Assembly: GCA_037127315.1 (NCBI GenBank) | Contig: JBBBDQ010001935.1 | Coordinates: 1,904,501 to 1,968,500 of the forward strand | DNA length: 64,000 nt | Source of the DNA: Ascarosepion bandense | Taxonomy: Eukaryota > Mollusca > Cephalopoda > Sepiida > Sepiidae | Direction of reading: 5' to 3' | In this document: positions 35,599 through 46,700 of the stretch, in pieces | Layout of the letters: every line of letters begins with the position of its first letter | Position numbering within the stretch: the first letter of the stretch is position 1 | Translations under genes and position numbers: made by a program | The notes under the pieces: model-generated | Told to the model about the DNA's origin: nothing | What the model saw: only the letters and a program-made list of their open reading frames with translations | Database searches by the model: none

Positions 35599-35822
35599 TC
35601 AAGAAGTAATATAAAGGAATGTTTTTATATATAATATAGAAATTCTTCTGTTTCTAAAGAAGCCATCTTTAGAACTAGATTCAAATGGGCCAGATTCATC
35701 TACTATGTCCCAGGCAAAGACATATTCTACAAAAGGGGAAACAGCATGTCTTGGGTTTTTCCAAATTGAAGGCTCTGAGCTGAAGTTGCTTTCTATATCT
35801 GGGAAAGATAAATTCCTAAAAC
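35599..35822 (-). CDS. Candidate exon of an unknown protein (low confidence)
   Basis: On the minus strand a pyrimidine-rich ccattttgttttag precedes an open frame of about 70 codons. It contains FPDIESNFSSEPSIWKNPRH, SPFVEYVFAWDIVDESGPFE and SSSKDGFFRNRR, and ends in a stop after LYIKTFLYITS. The composition (acidic/Ser/aromatic mix, few low-complexity runs) looks more protein-like than the neighbouring frames, and the acceptor-like site fits a terminal exon. I do not recognise the family, no partner exon is visible, and chance is not excluded. Confidence 0.25.
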
Positions 35823-35835
35823 AAAATGGAACCAT

Positions 35836-36950
35836 GGACTCATAAGTTCTTTGCTTCAGGTTTCAGTTTGCTTTAACAAACTGGATGACTAGTCACTCTA
35901 GTCACTGTATGAAGTGACATAAGTAATTTGCAATCACATGACCCGTCAAGCTTATCTCAAACCAAAAGGTGATAATTGCCTTCTGTATCCCTACAATTAT
36001 ATTTATTTATTTTTTCATATTTTTTAGAAAATGTATTTTAATCAGATTGAATTGCCATATTTATGAGTAATCATTTTTGTAACTTTTAATCACTTTTTGA
36101 TTTATTAGCTTTCATATGTTAGTAAGAATGGTAAAGTGTCAAAGAATGATGATTTCATGGCCTTCTTCATGGTTCATACCATTTACCTGCATGTAAAACA
36201 CTGTAATGGCATATCTTCCAACGAATATACTGTTCAATCTTATATTGCTTTTTGGTGTCAGGATTGAAGAACAGACATTAAGGAGTCAATAGTCCCAATA
36301 TGTTGTTTTTATAATCTACATCTTAGGTCTACATCTTTTTATAATATTTTTCTAGTAATTCCTGCTGAATAGGCTTTGGTCATATGCAGCAATTATAAAT
36401 ACCTCCACATCTACCTTTAGCCTTGCACCCTTCAGTTACTGATGAGTTTTTTGTGCTCTTATCTACATTGACCCCATTGTTTCTGAGTGTTTATGAGCCA
36501 AGTATGGGTTTTTGTTCCCTGGTGTCTTCTAAATTGTTTAACCCTTATGTTTCAGCATTATGCTTTTTTCAGATTTTACTTGCATTTGTTGATAAATTAT
36601 TTTTTTCTGATTCCTTCAGAGTGGAATTGAATTCTGTTATGGGACCTACCCTGTTTGGACTACAATGAACTCTTCCTATTATTATGAATACTGGGAGAAT
36701 ATGCCTCTCGTGGTGGAGTTGAGTTGGGTTGAGTCACTCAGATCTAGTACTTGGCAGTCAGACTGACGTGTAACACTCTTGTATTTGTTTTCCGTTTAAC
36801 ATATATGCTTCACTAATTCCTGAGTTCAAGTTTTCTTCCAGACCTATTCTGGGTCCACAACAAGTTCCTTTAAGATTTTTTCTTTACAAATGAAGTTATT
36901 ATTGTTATTACTATTATTATTTGTGTGTAAATGTGAGCATTATAAAGTAT
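35836..36950. other. Non-coding DNA, nothing recognised
   Basis: AT-rich. The open frame at 36423-36668 is hydrophobic and matches no family. Short (TTA)n-like tracts occur around 36900. Confidence 0.45.
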
Positions 36951-37186
36951 ATATATATATATATATATTTTTTTTTTTTTTCTAAACATATGCTGTTAAA
37001 TATAAGAGACAATGAATGTCCATTATTTATGAGATATTGACAGGATATGAAGGTCGGGCAGACTAACAGAGGATGGAACAATCACAATTAAAATAGGATA
37101 AGTTTAAACCTTATTCAGTGTTGTGGCTTTCTGATAGATAAAGATAAATATCTAACAAAAAGATCTTTTGTGAACTTACAGCACAA

Positions 37187-37249
<63 letters not shown>

Positions 37250-37250
37250 T
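36951..37250 (+). repeat. Penelope-like terminal repeat with flanking (TA)n tracts
   Basis: (TA)n at 36951-36968, then the tgttaaatataagagacaat motif (36988-), the segment 37021-37193 that is the inverted partner of 32708-32880, and a longer (TA)n at 37197-37246. Confidence 0.75.
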
Positions 37251-37339
37251 ATTCATAAATTATAACATGGATATGTTACAATATCACTACAAAAGTAGCC
37301 ATTTTGTTTCAACACTTTTGTGTCTTGTCAAGTGATGTG

Positions 37340-37690
37340 ATGGTGTAATCATGAGCCATTCTAAACGTCGTATTTTTGCTTTAATTTCAGTTGAAAATAA
37401 AGACAAAAATTCTCCAACATTTGGATAATTATTTATTGATTTTCTTCTAAGCTTTCGGCTCACATGAGCCATCTTCAGAGAGGTTGTTTAGACTGAAATA
37501 TTATGAAATCCACCATCACCGACGATTTTATTTTGTGTTGACATAAAACTCCGCTTGGCAACGGCAATAGTTACCAAAAATAATAAATGCTGTTCTTAAA
37601 TTTGCGATGCAGTTTTATAACGTCACACCATGTGATAGCATGAAATGACAACAAAACCATGTAGTCAAATGCAATGTAATATGTTATTTC
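37340..37690 (-). repeat. Penelope-like element: 3' non-coding/terminal segment with hammerhead-like motif
   Basis: Shares ttttgctttaatttcagttg and aaaattctccaacatttgga, plus the cgacgattttattttgtgtt and aaaactccgcttggcaacgg blocks, with the inverted repeat at 31702-32151. On the minus strand 37478-37453 reads CTGAAGA, T, a GGCTC/GAGCC hairpin, then GAAA. It lies directly downstream of the GIY-YIG remnant, as expected for a Penelope-like 3' end. Confidence 0.65.
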
Positions 37691-37885
37691 CGGTTTTAAA
37701 GTTGATTTTATTGAGTGTTGGTTGTTTAGATTTGATGTACATGGCCTCCAATATCTGCAGGTTCCTCTTACTGTGTGTATGAGTAAGGATCACCGTATTG
37801 TTGACCAAAATCTGTCTGATATTACCTACATGTTTATGTTTTTCAGAGAAATGTTGTTTAATAGTACTCTGATCAGAATATATAT
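37691..37885 (-). pseudogene. Penelope-like element: GIY-YIG endonuclease C-terminus (fragment)
   Basis: Minus strand reads STIKQHFSEKHKHVGNIRQI, then NNTVILTHTHSKRNLQILEA and MYIKSKQPTLNKINF. The sequence L-ILEA-YIK---PTLN is the conserved C-terminal helix of the GIY-YIG-type endonuclease in Penelope-like retroelements, carrying the conserved Glu (EA) and Asn (LN). It is open for about 65 codons here. The upstream catalytic GIY...YIG part and the reverse transcriptase are absent, so this is a 5'-truncated copy. A short (TA)n tract borders it at 37878. Confidence 0.75.
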
Positions 37886-38859
37886 ATATATCATAAGATA
37901 ATTAAGGTTCTTTATATAAAACAATTTTAGCCAAGCCTCAACTTTTTCTTATTCAACATCAGTAGTAATATGTTAGTTATATTTTAAAGGACACTCCAAA
38001 AAGGGATCACAACTATAGTTCTTTTAGCACAGCTTAGAATTACTACTATTTCTGCATAATACAAATTAGAGCACAAACAGGAAAACATATTTACATGCAA
38101 CCCCTTGAAAATGGCTAATGAAATGTCTGAAAACACTGGTGTCACTAATCATTATGGACAGTTTTTAAAATGGTAAGAACCTAGGCAAAACTTAATAAAC
38201 CAACTGGCCATGACTGCCAATGATGTCCACTATTGAAACATGCTCATCAGGTAACCAGTATTAACATTTTGGTGATATGGGTGATTATATCACCATCGGC
38301 TGGCCTAAAATGTTACAATAAGGATTGCTGTTAAGTACACATAATATATTCACCAACTATAATCACTGTGAATACAATGAATAATAGAATTGCCAAATAT
38401 CAGTTGTTTTTAAGAAAGAAGAAAAAAATCCCTAAAAGACTAGAATAACAGATTTATTAGTGTGTGATAAATGGTGCTTAATAACAGAGGAACAATTGGA
38501 TTGGATGGTGATGCAAAGAAGGTTCTCAGCAATACTCAGTCCAAAAGAAATTCCTGAATAAGTGTACAAGACAAATGAGTCAGAAAATAATTTTTCATTA
38601 CAGCTATTCAAACCTCTGACCTTGTTGGACTCCCTGCCTTTGGATGAAGAGGAAACCAGATAAAGCTATGACGAAGGGCAGAGTCTTGTCTAGGGTAAAT
38701 AGACAAAACCTGTAGCCACTTATGTGAGGTCTACAGGAAATTTTGCATGAGCATATGTGCTCAGAATGACCAATGTAAAAACAGGCTTTGTGCCACATCC
38801 AGCCTTTGTGGAGAGGCTTTGGTAAATACCAAGTGTACAAGACAAGGTGGCAAAACATT
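37886..38859. other. Non-coding DNA, one Cys-containing ORF of unknown meaning
   Basis: Plus-strand frames at 38735-38850 read CMSICAQNDQCKNRLCATSS, then LCGEALVNTKC. This is cysteine-rich but short and without splice signals that I trust. Nothing else recognised. Confidence 0.35.

Positions 38860-38920
<61 letters not shown>
38860..38920. repeat. (TATC)n followed by (TA)n microsatellite
   Basis: Eight to nine TATC units and then about 14 TA units, directly abutting the R4 repeat start actagcagtatag. Confidence 0.95.
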
Positions 38921-38921
<1 letters not shown>

Positions 38922-39450
38922 TAGCAGTATAGCCCGGCGTTCCTCGGGTGTAATGAAAGCTTTAAAACTAATCCATGGTTCTGGAGCTCAGACTCAGCCT
39001 AAAGAATATTTGTCTGAAGTTTGGTGAGAATCGGATAAAAATTGTAGATTTGTATAAAGAACATACAGACAGATAAACAGACACACACATAAACATCTTG
39101 CCTTTTATATATATATATATTATCGATTTTCTGCACTATTGTAAGAACTGCAACCTTAAAACTTCCAAATATTGTTTCTTATGTCTTTGTCTATGAGTGT
39201 ATGAAATTTAATTAAAATCGGACCACTCCTTCTATAACCCGATTTTTTTCAATTATTGATTTTCGATATTTATCAGGGGTACCTCGACACAAAACCTAGC
39301 TAAGAACACTCACAGAGGTTTATAGTACAACTGTGTAAATTTTCAAGAAAATCGATTCAGTCGTTTCGGAGTCTATAGGTAACGGACACACACACACACA
39401 CAGACAAAGTTCCATTTATAAATAAGTTTAGATTTAGATTAGATAGATAA
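38921..39450 (+). repeat. Interspersed repeat 'R4' (long form)
   Basis: Same start (ctagcagtatagcccggcgt) and end (tccatttataaataagttta) as at 30409, but with the extra internal segment gttctggagctcagactcag to acatcttgccttttatatat. This copy and 61897 share the insert. Confidence 0.85.
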
Positions 39451-40045
39451 TTAATGTAGAGAAACTTGTCCTTTAGCTGAGCAGTGTTATTTTAGTCATA
39501 CTGACTTTAAAGTTTCATGAGGGTATTAGTGTATGTCTTCATGCTTCAGGTTCATTCAGTTTCTCTCTCTCAAAAACAACAATTTTGGCACTAACCATCA
39601 TTAAAATTTAACACAATATATAGCCTTTGAGATTTGAAAAAGAAAGCACTCAACCAACAGTTGAGAGCAAGGGAAAATTTACTAGCCCCAAAATCATTTT
39701 ACTCGACCAACTTCATTTTCTTAATTGTCGTCTTGTGCAAACATAGCGTGAATCACTGATGGAAAACCAAAAATGAAATTTAATTAGTTTTGAACATGTT
39801 AGAACGGATTTAAAAAATTTTAAAAATAATAACAACAAAATTTGATTTTTCCTCTTAATAATAGCATAAACATTTTGATGATAAATCTTTGTTTTTATTA
39901 AGTTTGAGCCAGAGTGTACAACAGCCAAAACATCATACAAATGGCAACAAAGATGAGGACAGTAGTCTTAATAATGTAAAAGTGTAAATATTACCTCATT
40001 TCAGAAATATAAACAAATAAATAATAATTAACAAAAATGAAGAAT

Positions 40046-40089
<44 letters not shown>

Positions 40090-40105
40090 CCATTTATGTT
40101 AATTA

Positions 40106-40139
<34 letters not shown>

Positions 40140-40158
40140 TTAATTCTTAATTATAATG

Positions 40159-40189
<31 letters not shown>

Positions 40190-40739
40190 TATTCTTAATT
40201 TTTGTTTATTATTATTATCATATAATAATTCTGCTTGTTCCTTCCTTTGTTAGTTACATAGTTACTTAGTTCCTCTGTCTGTTACGCCACTGAAGAAAGA
40301 TAACACACTTACTCTCTACACAAGCTTTTCCTTCCCCCTATCTTTTTATAATCTATAAACGCTACTCTCCTCAGCCTTTCTCTCACCTATGCCAAATGGA
40401 AGGGTAGTAAAGAGTGAGAGAGTAGGAGGAGAGAGCCTATAGCATTACCGTAGCAGTAGCAGCTTAAGCTGGTGGTTGTAGCAGTAATTGTGTGCGTGTA
40501 TATGTGTGTTTACTGTACAATATAGTAAAAATAGGTAGGTTTGTTGTCGTAAATGAAAAACAAAGTGATGAGCGATTATGGAGAAATAAGATAAAGTAAA
40601 AATCCAACCTCGCAGTTTTAGAGATTTTTTTTTCTGCTGAGTAAAATTAGAGATTTGGGTCAGAAAATAAATAAACAAATAAATATATAAAAAGTTACTC
40701 TCCCAAGATATTCTCTGGAAGTCGATACTTTGTTGGGGT
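39451..40739. other. Non-coding DNA with a SINE-B tail fragment and several microsatellites
   Basis: 39905-40000 (tgtacaacagccaaaacatc, then caaagatgaggacagtagtc) is a 3' fragment of SINE family B. (CA)n/(TA)n tracts occur at 40050-40090, 40110-40137 and 40158-40185; the latter two lie within small inverted repeats of taattctt/aagaatta type. No gene. Confidence 0.6.
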
Positions 40740-40925
40740 TCAGAAAGTAATTTTTGGAAAACTGATCACCCAAGTGTCTATCACATATGGCACTGAACTG
40801 ACTGTTACTTCACCTGGAGGATAAAAGAGTTTGTGTAGGCGCACCACCCCTACCTGTAAAAAAGACAAGTTACAGAAGCGTCAACAACCCTCTCGTCAAT
40901 GGCCAGAGAGTCGTTGCAGATGTTA
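40740..40925 (+). repeat. 3' half of a SINE (family A, long-tailed form)
   Basis: Contains cacccaagtgtctatcacat, atggcactgaactgactg, then the long-tail blocks acctggaggataaaagag, cctacctgtaaaaaagac and ccctctcgtcaatggcc as in the copy at 7062-7475. Confidence 0.75.
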
Positions 40926-41307
40926 CTATCATTTGTAGTATGACAAAGTAAAATTTTTCCGGGAAATCATAATTATCCTACCGTAGAAATTCCATGGGTT
41001 CTGCTACTTATTATTATTATTATTACTTTACTGATATAATTTATTTAATTGATTACTTTTAATTATTATTTTATTAAGTTTATTTGACCTTTTGAAAAAA
41101 ATATATGTAAAGTTATTCAACATAAATTTATGAATTTTTAATACATTCACTGATTTATGATCCATATTTGCACCTTGTATCATGATATATATTTGTACCT
41201 TGTGTCAATTTGCATATTGTCTATGATTCACATGTACACCTCTTTTACAGCAATAAAGCAATGAGCTAGATTCAGTTTTAGTATTGGATATGCTTAACTT
41301 TTGATAC
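40926..41307. other. AT-rich non-coding DNA
   Basis: Small repeats of cattgtatcatgatatat type around 41170-41215; no gene seen. Confidence 0.45.
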
Positions 41308-41771
41308 TGTGGTGATACCAAGCAAAAGCGATGGACCGGATGTTTGCGCTTTCACGACCAAAAAGCAAATGACCAAAAGTCGTCGCTGCACTGCTGGCTC
41401 CATGCAGATGTTCTGGTTGAAAACTAAAAATTAATTAAATATTAAATTTCCAGTTCACGAGCCTATGCAAATTTTATTTATCAGCCAATGGGAAGCCCAG
41501 AACCAAGTGTGAAATACCAAATGAGCTGCTGGGATCCAAAAAGAAGATATAAAAAGTGGATGCAGAAAGCATCGACAGGCAGACCGACTCGAGGAGAAGA
41601 GAGTAATTAGTATCTCCCTTGACCAAAGTCAAGCGGCTTAATACGCTCGCCCCTTACCTCTTTCCTTCTTCCCTGCCTCAAAAACTACTTACTGACCTAA
41701 GGAGCAAATACATCAAAGACATTCCTTACTTACATGTTCCCAAATTCCTAAGCATTAATTCTGTTTCAGCA
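41308..41771 (+). repeat. LTR, copy A, with CCAAT and TATA boxes
   Basis: Runs from TGTGGTGATACC to ttctgtttcagca. CCAAT lies at 41485-41489 and TATAAAAAG at 41548-41556, a spacing compatible with a pol II promoter in U3. Copies B and C align with it throughout. No coding part is attached, so a solo LTR is likely; matching target duplications were not seen. Confidence 0.75.
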
Positions 41772-41814
41772 TTTTATTATCACTATAATACACAGATGTG
41801 TTTATATGCATGCA

Positions 41815-42235
41815 TGTGAGAGTTCAATAGCCATTGGACCAAGGAAACAAACACATTCTGGTGGCAATGTTCTTGATGTATATTCAATTACATCTGGAAG
41901 CAAGAGATAACAGAGAAATAGAAGGAAATATTTCCTTTTTCATGGACTTAAATAACACCGCCTAATGGGCATTTTTGGCAAAACCAAGCGGGGTAAACCA
42001 CAAGGGTTCCCCCAGATTGGGAGAAATTTATTTGACCAATATGTCTATAAATTTTGTGTTTGTTCAGTTCTGTTTTTCATAGGCGTATGTATGTATTTGT
42101 GTGTGGGTGAGTGTTCAATAGTCAGTGAACCAAGGAAACAAACATACCCCAGGGTGGCATCATTCTTTATCTATGCTAAATTACATCTGGAACAAAAGGA
42201 AAAAGAGGAAGAGATGGAAATATGGTAAATTTTCG
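41815..42235 (+). repeat. Two diverged copies of a ~110-bp segment, ~293 bp apart
   Basis: The segment gttcaatagccattggacca, then aaggaaacaaacacattc, to ttacatctggaagcaa (41821-41904) recurs at 42114-42197. An open frame at 41965-42228 overlaps the second copy and is not recognisable. Confidence 0.7.
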
Positions 42236-42425
42236 TTTTAGATGCCAACGGCTTTTCCCCCTTCAAATTTATCCAAAATAGCATTAATTCTGTACAAATG
42301 TATATGCCAAACTCAAACCAACAATTAGTTATTGAAGAAACCTACCTTTTTTTATTTGAAGGTCCATAAAAAAAATGAACTATATCTCGCACTTTTTCTC
42401 TCCCGTAACTCTCACGAAGTAATGT

Positions 42426-42990
42426 AATTAACTGCAGAATGACATACTGCGTAGGACAACAAATTTCGGTTGATTTTTGGTTGATTTTCTTCCTTTACTG
42501 AAACTTCCGATGTGTGTTGTGGTACAGTGGATATCGGCTCGGAACGAGAAACCGTGGAGCCGAGTTCGAATTCCAGTTGAATCCATTGTATTCACTTACG
42601 CGCAAATACCCTTGGGAAAGGTATTAATCCGTCTCTTCCTTCCAGTTATGGGTTAAATAGCAGGACAGATTGGGTTCTATAGCCTTGGTCAGCAACCAGT
42701 CTACCGCAGAAAGCAATGGCAACCTACTGCGGGATAATCTTCTGCCCAGTCAGTCATGTCTCTTTCGAGACATGATCACCCAAGCGTGTATCACGTATGG
42801 CACTTAACTGACTGACTGAAACTTCTGGCAATGTACTTCCTGTAATGAAAGTAATAAGCGTAGAAATACAATAGCGCATTCCTTTCATTACAGGAAGTAC
42901 ATTGCCAGAAGTTTCAGTAAAGGAAGAAAATCGACCAAAAATTGACCAAAATTTGTTGTCCTACACCGAAAGACATTCAGCAGTTAATTG
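42426..42990. repeat. Palindromic element with arms of about 105 bp, split by a SINE
   Basis: Left arm 42426-42507 plus 42826-42850, right arm 42883-42990, centre about 30 bases. Arm blocks include taggacaacaaattt, ttttcttcctttactgaaac and aatgtacttcctgtaatgaa. The SINE at 42508-42814 interrupts the left arm only. MITE-like. No transposase. Confidence 0.9.
42508..42814 (+). repeat. tRNA-derived SINE (family A), full length, with 11-bp target duplication
   Basis: Best preserved copy: A-box-like tggtacagtgg, B-box-like gagttcgaattcc, then gattgggttctatagccttg and tgtctctttcgagacatgat, ending cacttaactgactg. The flanking actgaaacttc at 42497-42507 and 42815-42825 is a perfect 11-bp repeat. The uninterrupted sequence can be seen in the palindrome's other arm. 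Confidence 0.92.
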
Positions 42991-43385
42991 TTTGGATCAA
43001 CTATTTCATTTTAAAAATCTTTCCATTTTCAATAAATTTTGTTTGTTAACATTAAAAATAGACAATAGCTTATTTTTCTGATCAGGATTTAATTTTAAGA
43101 TTTTTTAAAATGTGATTCATTTATTTTAATATATTTATTTCTTTTTTTGCTAGTTTTATTAATGGTCATACTTGCTGTTTCCTTATATGGAAATATTTTG
43201 CATTCATTGAGCAATCATTGCTACAATAATGGGAGGTTGCTATGAAAGAAAGATTAATTCTCACATTTGAATTTCCCTCATTATGGGCATTATTTTATTT
43301 GTGATATAACAACATCATACTTCATGGGTGTGACAGAATAGCTAAATGGAAAAAGAATGACAAACATGCTTAGTTCTTAGAAAGA
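42991..43385. other. AT-rich non-coding DNA before the satellite
   Basis: No gene, RNA or transposon seen. Confidence 0.5.
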
Positions 43386-43729
43386 GTTTTGTTTGTGATT
43401 ATGTAGCACCAGTCCATAAGGTTCAAAGAAAGATGATCTTTGCCAAGACACTCAGGCTTTATTATTTTCTCTTTGAGTTACATGTGATATCCATTTTAGT
43501 TGTTGCTGCTGTTGGTAGTTTTCGAGTGATCTGGTTTCTGTTATTTGGATCAGTTCTTTGTTTGTGATTATGTAGCACCAGTCCACAAGGTTCAAAGAAA
43601 GATGATCTTTGCCAAGACACTCAGGCTTTATTATTTTCTCTTTGAGTTACATGTGATATCCATTTTAGTTGTTACTGCTGCTGAAAGTCATCAAATGATG
43701 TGGTTTCTGTTATTTGGTACAATTTTTTT
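43386..43729 (+). repeat. Two 169-bp tandem units, apparent founder of the satellite
   Basis: Unit starts tttgtgattatgtagcacca at 43392 and 43561; the copies are nearly identical over 169 bp. The next 169-bp step (43730) is exactly where the 90-bp satellite begins with tttgtgattctattgtgcaa. The first ~50 bases of the 169-bp unit align with the satellite monomer. Confidence 0.85.
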
Positions 43730-46700
43730 TTTGTGATTCTATTGTGCAACACCACAAGTTTCAAAAAGGAATGGTCTTTTCTAATACCTACTAGTTCCAT
43801 TTGCATGAAACCATTTTTTTTTTTGTGATTCTATTGTGCAACACCACAAGTTTCAAAAAGGAATGGTCTTTTCTAATACCTACTAGTTCCATTTGCATGA
43901 AACCATTTTTTTTGTGATTCTATTGTGCAACACCACAAGTTTCAAAAAGGAATGGTCTTTTCTAATACCTACTAGTTCCATTTGCATGAAACCATTTTTT
44001 TTTGTGATTCTATTGTGCAACACCACAAGTTTCAAAAAGGAATGGTCTTTTCTAATACCTACTAGTTCCATTTGCATGAAACCATTTTTTTTTGTGATTC
44101 TATTGTGCGACACCACAAGTTTCAAAAAGGAATGGTCTTTTCTAATACCTACTAGTTCCATTTGCATGAAACCATTTTTTTTTGTGATTCTATTGTGCAA
44201 CACCACAAGTTTCAAAAAGGAATGGTCTTTTCTAATACCTACTAGTTCCATTTGCATGAAACCATTTTTTTTGTGATTCTATTGTGCAACACCACAAGTT
44301 TCAAAAAGGAATGGTCTTTTCTAATACCTACTAGTTCCATTTGCATGAAACCATTTTTTTTTGTGATTCTATTGTGCAACACCACAAGTTTAAAAAAGGA
44401 ATGGTCTTTTCTAATACCTACTAGTTCCATTTGCATGAAACCATTTTTTTTTGTGATTCTATTGTGCAACACCACAAGTTTCAAAAAGGAATGGTCTTTT
44501 CTAATACCTACTAGTTCCATTTGCATGAAACCATTTTTTTTTTTGTGATTCTATTGTGCAACACCACAAGTTTCAAAAAGGAATGGTCTTTTCTAATACC
44601 TACTAGTTCCATTTGCATGAAACCATTTTTTTTTGTGATTCTATTGTGCAACACCACAAGTTTCAAAAAGGAATGGTCTTTTCTAATACCTACTAGTTCC
44701 ATTTGCATGAAGCCATTTTTTTTGTGATTCTATTGTGCAACACCACAAGTTTCAAAAAGGAATATTGTTTTCTAATACATACTAGTTCCATTTGCATGAA
44801 ACCATTTTTTTTTGTGATTCTATTGTGCAACACCACAAGTTTCAAAACGGAATGGTCTTTTCAATACCTACTAGTTCCATTTGCATGAAACCATTTTTTT
44901 TGTGATTCTATTGTGCAACACCACAAGTTTCAAAAAGGAATGGTCTTTTCTAATACCTACTAGTTCCATTTGCATGAAACCATTTTTTTTTGTGATTCTA
45001 TTGTGCAACACCACAAGTTTCCAAAAGGAATGGTCTTTTCTAATACCTACTAGTTCCATTTGCATGAAACCATTTTTTTCTGTGATTCTATTGTGCAACA
45101 CCACAAGTTTCAAAAAGGAATTGTCTTTTCTAATACCTACTAGTTCCATTTGCATGAAACCATTTTTTTTGTGATTCTATTGTGCAACACCACAAGTTTC
45201 AAAAAGGAATGGCTTTTTCTAATACCTACTAGTTCCATTTGCATGAAACCATTTTTTTTTTTTGTGATTCTATTGTGCAACACCACAAGTTTCAAAAGGA
45301 ATGGTCTTTTCTAATACCTACTAGTTCCATTTGCATGAAACCATTTTTTTTTTTGTGATTCTATTGTGCAACACCACAAGTTTCAAAAAGGAATGGTCTT
45401 TTCTAATACATACTAGTTCCATTTGCATGAAACCATTTTTTTGTGATTCTATTGTGCAACACCACAAGTTTCAAAAAGGAATGGTCTTTTCAATACCTAC
45501 TAGTTCCATTTGCATGAAACCATTTTTTTTTGTGATTCTATTGTGCAACACCACAAGCTAAAAAAGGAATGAAGCCTTTCTAATACCTACTAGTTCCATT
45601 TGCATGAAACCATTTTTTTTGTGATTCTATTGTGCAACACCACAAGTTTCAAAAAGGGAATGGTCTTTTCTAATAACTACTAGTTCCATTTCCATGAAAC
45701 CATTTTTTTTTTGTGATTCTATTGTGCAACACCACAGTTTCAAAAAGGAATTGTCTTTTCTAATACCTACTAGTTCCATTTGCATGAAACCATTTTTTTT
45801 GTGATTCTATTGTGCAACACCACAAGTTTCAAAAGGAATGGTCTTTTCTAATACCTACTAGTTCCATTTGCATAAAACCATTTTTTTGTGATTCTATTGT
45901 GCAACACCACAAGTTTCAAAAAGGAATGGTCTTTCTAATACCTACTAGTTCCATTTGCATGAAACCATTTTTTTTTGTGATTCTATTGTGCAACACCACA
46001 AGTTTCAAAAAGGAATGGTCTTTTTCAATACCTAGTAGTTCCATTTGCATGAAACCATTTTTTTTTGTGATTCTATTGTGCAACACCACAAGTTTCAAAA
46101 AGGAATGGTCTTTTCTAATACCTACTAGTTCCATTTGCATGAAACCATTTTTTTTTGTGATTCTATTGTGCAACACCACAAGTTTCAAAAAGGAATGGTC
46201 TTTTCTAATACCTACTAGTTCCATTTGCATGAAGCCATTTTTTTGTGATTCTATTGTGCAACACCACAAGTTTAAAAAAGGAATGGTCTTTTCTAATACC
46301 TAGTAGTTCCATTTGCATGAAACCATTTTCTTTTTTGTGATTCTATTGTGCAACACCACAAGTTTCCAAAAGGAATGGTCTTTTCTAATACCTACTAGTT
46401 CCATTTGCATGAAACCATTTTTTGTGATTCTATTGTGCAACACCACAAGTTTAAAAAAGGAATGGTCTTTTCTAATACATACTAGCTCCACTTGCATGAA
46501 ACCATTTTTTTTTGTGATTCTATTGTGCAACACCACAAGTTTCAAAAAGGAATGGTCTTTTCTAATACCTACTAGTTCCATTTGCATGAAACCATTTTTT
46601 TTTTTGTGATTCTATTGTGCAACACCACAAGTTTCAAAAAGGAAATGGTCTCTTTCTTAATACATACTAGTTCCATTTGCATGAAACCATTTTTGTGATT

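Noticed and set aside
38604..38858. 84-codon minus ORF and Cys-rich plus frame as a secreted peptide gene
   Set aside because: No signal peptide, no credible start or splice context, and no cysteine pattern that I can assign.
40111..40187. (TA)n cruciforms as origins or regulatory sites
   Set aside because: (TA)n tracts are frequent throughout the window and mostly border retroelement ends; nothing links these to a function.
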